A DNA stretch of 64,000 bases from PLGF01 sp052139695 (GTDB lineage Bacteria; Verrucomicrobiota; Verrucomicrobiia; Limisphaerales; Palsa-1400). The DNA is taken from positions 62,001-126,000 of the forward strand of contig JBKQWF010000307.1 of NCBI GenBank assembly GCA_052139695.1, written 5' to 3'. The position numbers were made by a program, and so were the translations under genes. The notes beneath the pieces are model-generated. The model worked only from the letters and a program-made list of their open reading frames with translations. It had not been told where the DNA came from and did not search any database. Positions 51,266 to 59,281 of the stretch are shown one piece after another. Each line of letters begins with the position of its first letter. Position 1 is the first letter of the stretch.

Positions 51266-53566
51266 ATGAAAATAAAACAACGAACCAGAAAGGCGCAATC
51301 CTGTCTTTTTGCGATTGCGCTGATAACCACGGTCGCCTTCGCGGCGAAAGCGGCCCCTCCCTACCTCAACGCCCGCATTACCCCGCGGCCGGTCACACCC
51401 AACGACGTCACCGTCTATAATCTCGCGGCCAGCACCGAGTATTCGGGCGGCTTGAGCACCATCGGGATTGGCACACCAGCCTATTTGGAGCTGGATGTCA
51501 CTAATACCGTTTCTCTTCAATCCATCACGAACATTACCTGGTCCTTGACCGGGCCTTTTGGGTCGGCTGCCGCCTATACGAACAGCCCGCTGCCGAACAC
51601 CATGCCTGTTTTCCTGCCGTCCGATCGTTTGGTCTATCAGGTTGCCAGCCGCGTTTTGCTCCGCCCGGATGTGGCGGGACAATACACTCTGACCGCGGCG
51701 ATCGCCACGACCAACGGCGTTACCAATGTCAGCGCCAACCTGATTGCGGGGACCTATTATGGCGTCGCCGGGTGCGAACTTTGCCACAGCGGCGGCGTTC
51801 AAGCCCCTGACACGTACCATCCCTGGCTCACGACTGGCCACGCCAGCATCTTTACCGGCGGCATCGATGGCTTGGATGGCAGCCATTATAGCGTCTCCTG
51901 CATTAAGTGCCACACGGTCGGATATGATACGAACGCGGTCACATTCCCGGATAACGGCTTCTACTCCGTGGCGCAAAAAGATGGCTGGACGTTTCCGTCC
52001 GTCTTAGTCAGTTCAAATTACGCCAATATGCCGGCCAATTTGCAGAATTTAGCCAATGTGCAATGCGAGAATTGCCACGGTCCCGGCAGCGAGCACATGG
52101 CCTTGCTCGGCGACACCACGGCCTCCAATTGGCCGAGTCTTGATGTTCCGGCCACGGTGGGAACGTGCGTGCAATGCCATGACGCTCCTCCAAACCATGC
52201 CGATGGCACTCAATGGTACGCCTCCTCCCATGCCGTCACGACGACCATTCCTTCCGGGTCGGGCCGGCAATATTGCGTGCAATGCCACACCGAGAGCGGA
52301 TTCATCTCTATTGTCTCGAACAATGCGGCGGGCAATGGAATTACTTACTCCTCGAACACCGTCTATGCCGCGATTGGCTGCCAAACTTGCCATGAGCCGC
52401 ATGGCCTGACGGCTCCGACCAACGATAGTCACTTAATCCGAGCTATGGTCTCCGCGACCTTCGGGGACGGCACGGTCATCACCAATGGCGGCGAGGGCAA
52501 TCTGTGCATGACTTGCCATCACAGCCGTGATGGCTCGGCCGTGACCAACGTCGCCAATTATCCCTTGGGCCGCAACACCTGGCCCGGCGGATCGAGCTTT
52601 GGCCCGCATGATGGCGTGCAAGGAGACATGATCGAGGGCATCAACGCCATTACCTATGGACAAGTGATTCCCAGTTCCGCCCACCGCTATTCGGTCACAA
52701 ATTCTTGCGTTGGTTGCCATATGCAAACCATCGCCTCCACCGACCCCGGCTTCCTCCTCTCCGGCGGACACACCTTCGAAATGAGCTATAAAGTTGTTTC
52801 CAACGGCGTGACGAACAAGGTGGACCAGGTGGCGGTCTGCAATCAATGCCACGGCGGAATCACTACCTTCAACTTCCCGGTGGAAGATTACGCCAACACC
52901 GGCGCCGTCCAGGGTGTTCAAACCGAAGTTCAGATCCTGCTGAACCAATTGTCCACCTTGTTGCCGAACTCCAGCGGCGTTATCGATGGCTCGGTCAAGA
53001 CCAGCCTTTCGGTCAAGACCAACTGGACGACGGCGCAACTGCAAGCCGCCTATGATTGGCAATTTGTCAACAATGACGGCAGCCTCGGCGTCCACAATGC
53101 CCCCTATGCGACTGGCCTGCTCAAGGCCTCAATCGCTAACCTGACGGGCGTTTCCGTGCCAGGCGGTTTGCCGGATGCGTGGGAGATAGCGAACTTCGGT
53201 TCAGTCACCAACGTCCTCGGCGCCCCCGATGCGGACCCGGCTGGCGATGGCATCCCGAACTGGCTGAAGTATTCCCTGGGGCTTAGTCCCTTCACCGCGG
53301 GTTTGGCTGTTCCTGATGGAGTTGTCTATGCCAATGGCACGGAACTGGGCGGAAGCACCAACACCATCCAGATCTACACGGCGGCGGACGTTACCTTCGA
53401 CACCACCGCGGGCACCACCTACCAAATCCAGGAAGTCAGCGCTCTGAGCGATGGATGGCAGAATGTCGGAAACCCGGTTGTGGCGACTAACAATGCCTCC
53501 GTGAGCTACTTGACTCCGACAGTGGGCAATGTCCAGCAGTTCTTCCGCGTCGTCCATACGCCATAA
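51266..53566 (+). CDS. Secreted nine-heme cytochrome c with a verrucomicrobial C-terminal module
   Basis: A 766-residue protein with a Sec signal peptide (about residues 1-30, ending FAAKAA). After a beta-rich N-terminal domain of about 130 residues come nine CXXCH heme sites: CELCH, CIKCH, CENCH, CVQCH, CVQCH, CQTCH, CMTCH, CVGCH and CNQCH, spread over about 450 residues. A QFVNNDGSLGVHN motif, found in several multiheme cytochromes, follows. The last 140 residues hold a calcium-binding-like stretch (APDADPAGDGIPNWLKYSLG) and a beta-sandwich strand set ending QQFFRVVHTP, both typical of verrucomicrobial extracellular proteins. No lipobox or membrane segment is present, so it is periplasmic or extracellular. 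It may be the outer cytochrome of the downstream porin complex. Confidence 0.93.
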   Translation: MKIKQRTRKAQSCLFAIALITTVAFAAKAAPPYLNARITPRPVTPNDVTVYNLAASTEYSGGLSTIGIGTPAYLELDVTNTVSLQSITNITWSLTGPFGSAAAYTNSPLPNTMPVFLPSDRLVYQVASRVLLRPDVAGQYTLTAAIATTNGVTNVSANLIAGTYYGVAGCELCHSGGVQAPDTYHPWLTTGHASIFTGGIDGLDGSHYSVSCIKCHTVGYDTNAVTFPDNGFYSVAQKDGWTFPSVLVSSNYANMPANLQNLANVQCENCHGPGSEHMALLGDTTASNWPSLDVPATVGTCVQCHDAPPNHADGTQWYASSHAVTTTIPSGSGRQYCVQCHTESGFISIVSNNAAGNGITYSSNTVYAAIGCQTCHEPHGLTAPTNDSHLIRAMVSATFGDGTVITNGGEGNLCMTCHHSRDGSAVTNVANYPLGRNTWPGGSSFGPHDGVQGDMIEGINAITYGQVIPSSAHRYSVTNSCVGCHMQTIASTDPGFLLSGGHTFEMSYKVVSNGVTNKVDQVAVCNQCHGGITTFNFPVEDYANTGAVQGVQTEVQILLNQLSTLLPNSSGVIDGSVKTSLSVKTNWTTAQLQAAYDWQFVNNDGSLGVHNAPYATGLLKASIANLTGVSVPGGLPDAWEIANFGSVTNVLGAPDADPAGDGIPNWLKYSLGLSPFTAGLAVPDGVVYANGTELGGSTNTIQIYTAADVTFDTTAGTTYQIQEVSALSDGWQNVGNPVVATNNASVSYLTPTVGNVQQFFRVVHTP

Positions 53567-53596
53567 GCGTTGGGCCGCCGCGGAGACGGTTATTCA

Positions 53597-53638
53597 TTGG
53601 CGGCTGGCAGGCGCGCGCGAAGCGCGGCCAGCCGCCAA
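53597..53638 (+). terminator. Strong hairpin after the first cytochrome gene
   Basis: TTGGCGGCTGGC (53597-53608) pairs perfectly with GCCAGCCGCCAA (53627-53638). The 18-base loop can itself pair (CGCGC with GCGCG). No T-tract follows, so it could be a partial terminator, an mRNA-stability element or a repeat unit. Confidence 0.5.
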
Positions 53639-53712
53639 ATCAGGGCAACAAGGGAAAATTTGAACGGTTGCTAGACAGCGTTTCGCGCATTTGGTAATAA
53701 AATGAAAGGAAG

Positions 53713-54621
53713 ATGATGAGCACGTCGCCAACAAAAAACGTGGAGGTTCCAGAGAAGCGGCGTGGGCGCGTTGTTGTCCGAATCCTCATTCCGTCGCTGC
53801 TCTTCTTCCTCGCAGGCGCGGCTTTGAGCGCGATCTTGATTTCCCGTTTCTCACGCGCCCCAGACCCGGCGAACGATGCGGGGGCCGTCCAGCTCTCGGA
53901 GGCGACCAAGACAATTTTGCAACGACTGGATTCGCCGATAGAGATCCGCTTTTACTCTATTTTAGATACAGCGACTGTGTCAGATTCTGTCCAGGCTTAT
54001 GCCGGGCGGGTGGATCAATTGCTCTCTCAGTATGAACAACTGGGCAGCAACCGGGTGAGATTGATACGCTATAATTCTTTGGTCAGTTCCAACGTGGCCG
54101 CCGCGCAAGCGGATGGCATCAGAGCTTTTAATATCGAGAAAGGCGACAGTTCCTTTTTGGGAATAGCGGTCGTCTGCGATGGGCAAAGAGAATCTCTCTC
54201 GTCTCTCGCTCCGGAATGGGAGCAGGCATTGGAACCCGACCTCAGCCGGGCAATCGCGCGAGCCGCCGAAGCGCGGCAGGCGGCGCAACCGGTGGCTCGG
54301 GCCGATGCCGCCACCCTGGCTGAAGTCAAACGTTTAGTTCCTAACGCGGACGCCGTTTCCCTGGCCGACGGCACGGGGCAATTGCGCGGCACGGCGATCG
54401 CCCAATTCGCCCAAACAGCCCAGGAATTGCAAACGCAAGTGAAGGAAGCGCAGGAACGTTTCCTTAAGGCACAAAGCAGCCAGTCCGAGGAGGGGCAGAA
54501 GGCGGCCCTGGAGCAATTGCGGAAAATCCAAGCTGAAGCAACGGACAGATTACGACAAATCGCCATCAACTCACACGCGCAGGTAGCGGCGCTGCAACAA
54601 ATGAAGAAGGCAGCGCCTTGA
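53713..54621 (+). CDS. GldG/ABC-auxiliary-like membrane-anchored protein
   Basis: A 302-residue protein with a basic N-terminus, one membrane segment (about residues 24-44, ILIPSLLFFLAGAALSAILI) and a periplasmic domain. LSEATKTILQRLDSPIEIRFY, VQAYAGRVDQLLSQYEQLGS and VRLIRYN resemble the N-terminal domain of GldG-type auxiliary proteins of ABC transporters. The C-terminal 100 residues are a long Gln/Glu/Lys/Ala-rich coiled coil. No ABC ATPase or permease adjoins it. It sits between two nine-heme cytochrome genes and overlaps the second as TTGA, so it is probably part of the same operon. Its job there is unknown; an assembly or scaffolding role is a guess. Confidence 0.65.
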   Translation: MMSTSPTKNVEVPEKRRGRVVVRILIPSLLFFLAGAALSAILISRFSRAPDPANDAGAVQLSEATKTILQRLDSPIEIRFYSILDTATVSDSVQAYAGRVDQLLSQYEQLGSNRVRLIRYNSLVSSNVAAAQADGIRAFNIEKGDSSFLGIAVVCDGQRESLSSLAPEWEQALEPDLSRAIARAAEARQAAQPVARADAATLAEVKRLVPNADAVSLADGTGQLRGTAIAQFAQTAQELQTQVKEAQERFLKAQSSQSEEGQKAALEQLRKIQAEATDRLRQIAINSHAQVAALQQMKKAAP

Positions 54622-56252
54622 GGCCGGAATGCAAATCTCACGATCCTATTCATCGACAATTGCTCCAACGCATGAATAGGGCAATCCGCCATCTCCTTCG
54701 CCGGCCTTCTTTTCTTTTACTGGGAGTGGTGCTGGCTTCCGCGGCTCCAGCGCAAGAGGTTCAACATCTGAGCACTAATTTGCCGGGAGGGATGCCTGGG
54801 CTGCCCATCATTACGGGAATCGCTTCTGTTACCAATGGCGTGAAGGTAACATGGGATGGGCCTTCGGGTTACTATCAACTATTTGAATCTCCAACTACCA
54901 ACAAGCCGGTGTGGCGGGCATTGACCAGGCAAACGGACTTGCTCCGCAATGCCATTGTGCCAAGCCGTTATAGCAATGCTTTTTTCCGAGTAGCAGGTCC
55001 GCCGCCTCAATATGCCGAGGCTGAGACGTGCCTGGCATGTCATGCGCCGATTTTAAATACCGAGATTCATACCCTGCACGCCGTTGCGTTCAGCAACGCG
55101 TCGTTCGCGGCTTGCGGCGGCCAGACCAATAGCTCTTGCCTGGCCTGCCATACGGTGGGATTCGATTTGCCGACAGGATTTGTCAGCGCGGCCCGGACAC
55201 CGCCATTGGCCAATGTCCAATGTGAGAATTGTCATGGTCCGGCGGGGCCGCACGCCGCCAATCCCGCCGACCCGCTGGTCAGACCGCGTGTCGAGGTGGC
55301 TGCCACCGTTTGCGGCGGCTGTCATTCTGATCCTCGACATCCAACCTACGAAGAATGGACCAACAGCGCTCACGCGCAGGTGGTCGAAGATATGAATCCC
55401 GCCAGCCGAATCGATGCCTGCGGACGGTGTCATTCCGGGACAGTGCGTTTAAGCTTGCTGGAAAATATGGCGCTGCCCGCGGGCGACGCGGATATCGGCA
55501 TTGTCTGCGCCACCTGCCACGACCCGCATCAAACCAATGCCTATCCCGCGCAACTGCGCAACCCGGTGGCATCGACCAATGATTATTTCATGCCGGCGAA
55601 CGGCACGTTTGCCAGCTCCTACAATCCGGAGATCAATATTTGCGCCCAATGCCATAATCACGCGGGCGCCTCGTGGACCAATAACGCCTGCGAACCGCAC
55701 CATTCACTGCAATACAACATGCTGCTCGGCTCTGTCGGCGAGTTGAGTTCCGGCCTGGCGCCTTACCAACCGGCCACGCACGCGCTGGCGATCACCAACC
55801 AGTGTGTCGGGTGCCACATGCAGACTTCCTCCTTTGTCAGTGATTCACAACCGGCGGTGACAGGCCATAGTTTTAAGGTTGAGACATATACCCTCTGCCT
55901 CAACTGCCATTCTCTGCCTGAGCAGACCGTTGCTTTCACCACCAGCGACGTGTCAAATCAAGTGCAGCAGGTCAAATCCCTTTTGGACGACTGGGCGACT
56001 AACAAGGCGCCGGCGGCCTTGGCCAAGTACGGCGTTCTCGCTTGGGAATATACCACGCCTGGAGGACTTTCTTCGGGTGGACCGGGACCGAACGCCGCGG
56101 AGCAAGCGCTGATTCCCGAGAACATTCGCAAGGCGCGGTTCAATCTCTACCTGGTGCGGAATGACGGCAGCTTCGGCGTTCACAACCCACATTTTACCAT
56201 CAACCTTCTGCAAACGGCGGCAGGCTGGGTTGAGGGGGAACTAGACCCATAA
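54618..56252 (+). CDS. Secreted nine-heme cytochrome c
   Basis: A 544-residue protein from the TTG at 54618, which overlaps the upstream stop; an ATG at 54672 (MNRAIRHLLRRPSF) is a shorter alternative. Both give a Sec signal peptide ending ASAAPAQ. A beta-sandwich module of about 100 residues (GYYQLFESPTTNKPVWRAL ... AFFRVAGP) precedes nine CXXCH sites: CLACH, CLACH, CENCH, CGGCH, CGRCH, CATCH, CAQCH, CVGCH and CLNCH. The C-terminus has the LVRNDGSFGVHNPHF motif shared with the upstream cytochrome. The order of heme motifs (CENCHGP third, CVGCHMQ eighth) matches that protein, so they are distant paralogues with different accessory modules. No lipobox. Confidence 0.92.
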   Translation: MRPECKSHDPIHRQLLQRMNRAIRHLLRRPSFLLLGVVLASAAPAQEVQHLSTNLPGGMPGLPIITGIASVTNGVKVTWDGPSGYYQLFESPTTNKPVWRALTRQTDLLRNAIVPSRYSNAFFRVAGPPPQYAEAETCLACHAPILNTEIHTLHAVAFSNASFAACGGQTNSSCLACHTVGFDLPTGFVSAARTPPLANVQCENCHGPAGPHAANPADPLVRPRVEVAATVCGGCHSDPRHPTYEEWTNSAHAQVVEDMNPASRIDACGRCHSGTVRLSLLENMALPAGDADIGIVCATCHDPHQTNAYPAQLRNPVASTNDYFMPANGTFASSYNPEINICAQCHNHAGASWTNNACEPHHSLQYNMLLGSVGELSSGLAPYQPATHALAITNQCVGCHMQTSSFVSDSQPAVTGHSFKVETYTLCLNCHSLPEQTVAFTTSDVSNQVQQVKSLLDDWATNKAPAALAKYGVLAWEYTTPGGLSSGGPGPNAAEQALIPENIRKARFNLYLVRNDGSFGVHNPHFTINLLQTAAGWVEGELDP

Positions 56253-56254
56253 TT

Positions 56255-57118
56255 ATGAAGTGGATCAAAACAATGGCAGCCGGTGGTTGCGAGGACAAAG
56301 TCGCGATCGGCACGCGGGTCCTGGCTTTCACCATCCTGCTGCTTCCGTTTCTGCTTTTCATTTCCTGCGGGACGCCGACCCGTCCGGTCGTCGTGCTGCC
56401 CAATGTGCCGGGCGCCAAGTATATCGGCTCCAAGGAATGCGAACAGTGTCATGACGAACTTTGCCGGGATTTTGTCACGGCCGACCACGCGCGTCTCATC
56501 GCGGAAGGAACCAACGCCATCAACGCGGGCTGTGAATCCTGTCACGGCCCTTGCAGTCTGCACTCGGAATCCGGCGGAGACACCAAACCTCCCTTTAGCT
56601 TCACATCCGGCCGTCCGCAATCCTCCAGTTTTGAGCGGGTGGGGCTGGAGCCTAACCGCTCCATCGAGACGGCTTGCTTTCAATGCCATCCGGAAGTGCG
56701 TGGCAAACTGAACCTGCCCAGTCATCATCCGGTGGCGGAGGGAAGGATGAGCTGCGTGGATTGTCATTCTCCGCACAGAGGTTCCATCCACGTCGGCGGG
56801 GGCACGTCCATGCTCACCCAAAATCAGGCCTGCATCCGCTGCCATCCTGAGGAGCGCGGCCCTTATGTGTTTGAACACGACGCTTTGCGCGAAGGCTGCA
56901 CGGTTTGTCATGACGCGCATGGCTCGATCAATCCCAAGCTGCTCACGGTGCGCGATTCCAATCTCTGTTTGAAGTGCCACTTCCAACAATCCAGCGGCGG
57001 CCAGCTCTTCATTGGCGGGCAAGACCATACGCTGCGGGTGCAGCAGGGCTCTTGTTGGACCGCGGGCTGTCATGAAGCCGTTCATGGCTCGCGGGTCAGC
57101 CCGACTCTTCAATTCTGA
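56255..57118 (+). CDS. MtrA/DmsE-like multiheme cytochrome lipoprotein
   Basis: A 287-residue protein with an unusually long n-region, a hydrophobic segment (about residues 22-36) and a lipobox-like FISC. Seven CXXCH sites (CEQCH, CESCH, CFQCH, CVDCH, CIRCH, CTVCH, CLKCH) are followed by a terminal CWTAGCH (CX4CH), giving eight probable hemes. Sequence around them (EERGPYVFEHDALREGCTVC, HDAHGSINPKLL, CHEAVHGS) is that of the MtrA/PioA/DmsE decaheme family, whose members plug an outer-membrane porin and carry electrons across it. This one is about two hemes short of the usual ten. It lies two bases after the upstream cytochrome gene and six before the porin gene. Confidence 0.92.
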   Translation: MKWIKTMAAGGCEDKVAIGTRVLAFTILLLPFLLFISCGTPTRPVVVLPNVPGAKYIGSKECEQCHDELCRDFVTADHARLIAEGTNAINAGCESCHGPCSLHSESGGDTKPPFSFTSGRPQSSSFERVGLEPNRSIETACFQCHPEVRGKLNLPSHHPVAEGRMSCVDCHSPHRGSIHVGGGTSMLTQNQACIRCHPEERGPYVFEHDALREGCTVCHDAHGSINPKLLTVRDSNLCLKCHFQQSSGGQLFIGGQDHTLRVQQGSCWTAGCHEAVHGSRVSPTLQF

Positions 57119-57124
57119 GCCGCT

Positions 57125-59212
57125 ATGATTCCGTTCAAAAACATCTTTCTGGCGCTGGCGGGGACGGTCGTAACGGCGGCGGCGGCGGAATCGACCAATA
57201 CTCCCGCGCCTCCCGCGTTGACGCCGGAGCAATTATACGAAGGAGGAACCAACTCCTTCACCAATTGGATCGAGCTGGCCACCGGCGGTTTCTTTATCAG
57301 CGGCGACAAAGCGCAGTTTCAGCAATTGCATCAAGTCTCAGGCTACCCGTACGGCGGCCTTCAGGATTTTCATTACCAGGAAAACCTGGACAAGACGACG
57401 ACGCTGACCGCGAACGGCCATGCGCTTTTCAATGAGCACGACTACAAATTGCGCCTGGGAATCCAGAGGGAAAAAGTCGGCTACCTCAATCTTTCTTACG
57501 ATCAATCGCGGGAATGGGAAAACGGGGCCGGCGGCTTTTTCCCGCCAACGGGCGCTTATTACTCGCTTCCGGGCAACGCCCTGGGACTGGATCGCGCGAA
57601 TTTTGGGATCGAGGCTGGTTTAACCCTGGATAATAAACCGAAGATTGTCTTTAAGTACAATCACAAGACACGCGAGGGAGAAGAAGCTTCCACCAGTTGG
57701 GGACTGGCCCATCCCGATAGCGGCTCCTTGACGCGGGGAATCAGTCCGTCCTTCTACGGCATTAACGAGCGGATCGACAGTTTTCAACTGGACATCAGCC
57801 ATCACATTGACAAAACGGACGTGGGCTTGGGCTTTACCTTTGAGACCGGCAAACTCAACGACGCTCTCAATATCACGCAGTTTCCCACTGAACCGCTCCA
57901 GCAAAAGACCACCGACCGCGAAGGCACGTCTTACGATCAATTCAGCGTTCACACTTACACGGAGACATGGATTACTAATAACCTCATGCTCTCCTCCGGC
58001 TTTTCCTATACGCATCTGGACAATAATTTTTCCGGCAGCCGGATTTACGGCTCTGACTTTGACGTGGGTTATGTTCCGAATGCGCAAAACGGCTTTGGTT
58101 ATTATGGCCTGGCGGGAGATTCGCGCCTGAACGATTACGTGATGGACTTGAACCTCCTCTACCGGCCCTCGCCTCACTTGACAATTATCCCCTCGATCCG
58201 CGTCCAGGACGAGGACTGGAACGCCTACTCCAGCGGAATGGAGACGTTGGAGAATTATGCGGCGGTGCCTTTCACCTCCGATAGTGACCGGGGGGTGTTG
58301 GATGTGATTGAGCGGCTGGATCTGCGCTACAATGGGCTGACGAACTGGGTCTTCACCGGCCGTGGCGACTGGACGGAAGGTCATGGGAATCTGAACGAGA
58401 ATGGCGGGGTGCTGCCCATCGAAGGCATTGGCTTGCAGCCGGTGCTGGAAGAGATGGAGGATAACCGCTTCTTTCAGAAATACTCTCTCGGCGCCAAGTG
58501 GTATCCAGACCGGCGTGTCGCGATCGACCTTGGGGGATACTATAAGTTCGACCATTACGGCTACGATTTCAATTACGATAGCACGCCGAACAATAGCGCC
58601 AGCCGTTATCCCGGTTACCTTGTCATGCAGGACTTCCAAACGTATGATGGCAACTTTCGCTTGACGATCCGGCCCCGGCAAAATGTCACCTTGATCTCGC
58701 GCTACGAATACCAATGGTCCACCATTGACACCACGCCCGATCCTGTTTCCGGCCTCCCCGACGTGGAATCTTCGACCATGAATACCCACGTCATCGCCCA
58801 AGACGTGAGTTGGGTGCCTTTCTCTCGCTGGTCCTTGCAAGCCGGGCTGGACTATGTTCTAAGCGAAACCAAGACGCCCGCATCGCAAGTCACACAGGCC
58901 ATCCTTAATTCCCAGAATAACTACTGGACAGTCAATGTTTCTTCCGACGTTGTCCTGGACAATAAAACCGATCTGCGGTTGAGTTATCTTTATTACGCGG
59001 CGGATAATTACGTTAATAATGACCTCTATGGCGTGCCCTATGGCGCGAGCGATGGCGAACACAACATTACGGCCACTCTCACCCGCCGCATTCGCCCCAA
59101 TCTTCGCTGGATGCTGCGATACGGGTTCTTTCTCTACAACGATCTGACGTACGGCGGCAACCAGGATTTCCGCGTGCATATGATCTACACTTCGCTGCAA
59201 TACCGGTTTTGA
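57125..59212 (+). CDS. MtrB/PioB-like outer-membrane beta-barrel
   Basis: A 695-residue protein with a signal peptide (about residues 1-21, ending VTAAAAES) and a long series of alternating amphipathic strands typical of a 26- to 28-strand barrel, such as YKLRLGIQREKVGYLNLSYD, RLDLRYNGLTNWVFTGRGDW and NVTLISRYEYQWSTID. It ends in the outer-membrane insertion signature with a terminal Phe (SLQYRF). Length and its place directly after an MtrA-like cytochrome gene support assignment to the MtrB/PioB porin family. I see no N-terminal CXXC motif of the kind found in Shewanella MtrB. It is the last gene of the conduit operon and faces the ABC transporter operon. Confidence 0.88.
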   Translation: MIPFKNIFLALAGTVVTAAAAESTNTPAPPALTPEQLYEGGTNSFTNWIELATGGFFISGDKAQFQQLHQVSGYPYGGLQDFHYQENLDKTTTLTANGHALFNEHDYKLRLGIQREKVGYLNLSYDQSREWENGAGGFFPPTGAYYSLPGNALGLDRANFGIEAGLTLDNKPKIVFKYNHKTREGEEASTSWGLAHPDSGSLTRGISPSFYGINERIDSFQLDISHHIDKTDVGLGFTFETGKLNDALNITQFPTEPLQQKTTDREGTSYDQFSVHTYTETWITNNLMLSSGFSYTHLDNNFSGSRIYGSDFDVGYVPNAQNGFGYYGLAGDSRLNDYVMDLNLLYRPSPHLTIIPSIRVQDEDWNAYSSGMETLENYAAVPFTSDSDRGVLDVIERLDLRYNGLTNWVFTGRGDWTEGHGNLNENGGVLPIEGIGLQPVLEEMEDNRFFQKYSLGAKWYPDRRVAIDLGGYYKFDHYGYDFNYDSTPNNSASRYPGYLVMQDFQTYDGNFRLTIRPRQNVTLISRYEYQWSTIDTTPDPVSGLPDVESSTMNTHVIAQDVSWVPFSRWSLQAGLDYVLSETKTPASQVTQAILNSQNNYWTVNVSSDVVLDNKTDLRLSYLYYAADNYVNNDLYGVPYGASDGEHNITATLTRRIRPNLRWMLRYGFFLYNDLTYGGNQDFRVHMIYTSLQYRF

Positions 59213-59243
59213 TTGCCGGCCAGGTCTGGCTCTTAGCAGTATG

Positions 59244-59260
59244 GTCTGTATATATCAGAC
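59244..59260. promoter_or_regulatory. AT-centred palindrome between convergent operons
   Basis: GTCTG-TATATAT-CAGAC has perfect five-base arms around an AT core and resembles the operator-like palindrome at the other end of the ABC operon (both contain GTATAT..TCA). It could be a second regulator site or a chance AT-rich palindrome. Confidence 0.3.
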
Positions 59261-59281
59261 ATGGTTCTTGACTGTTGTCGT

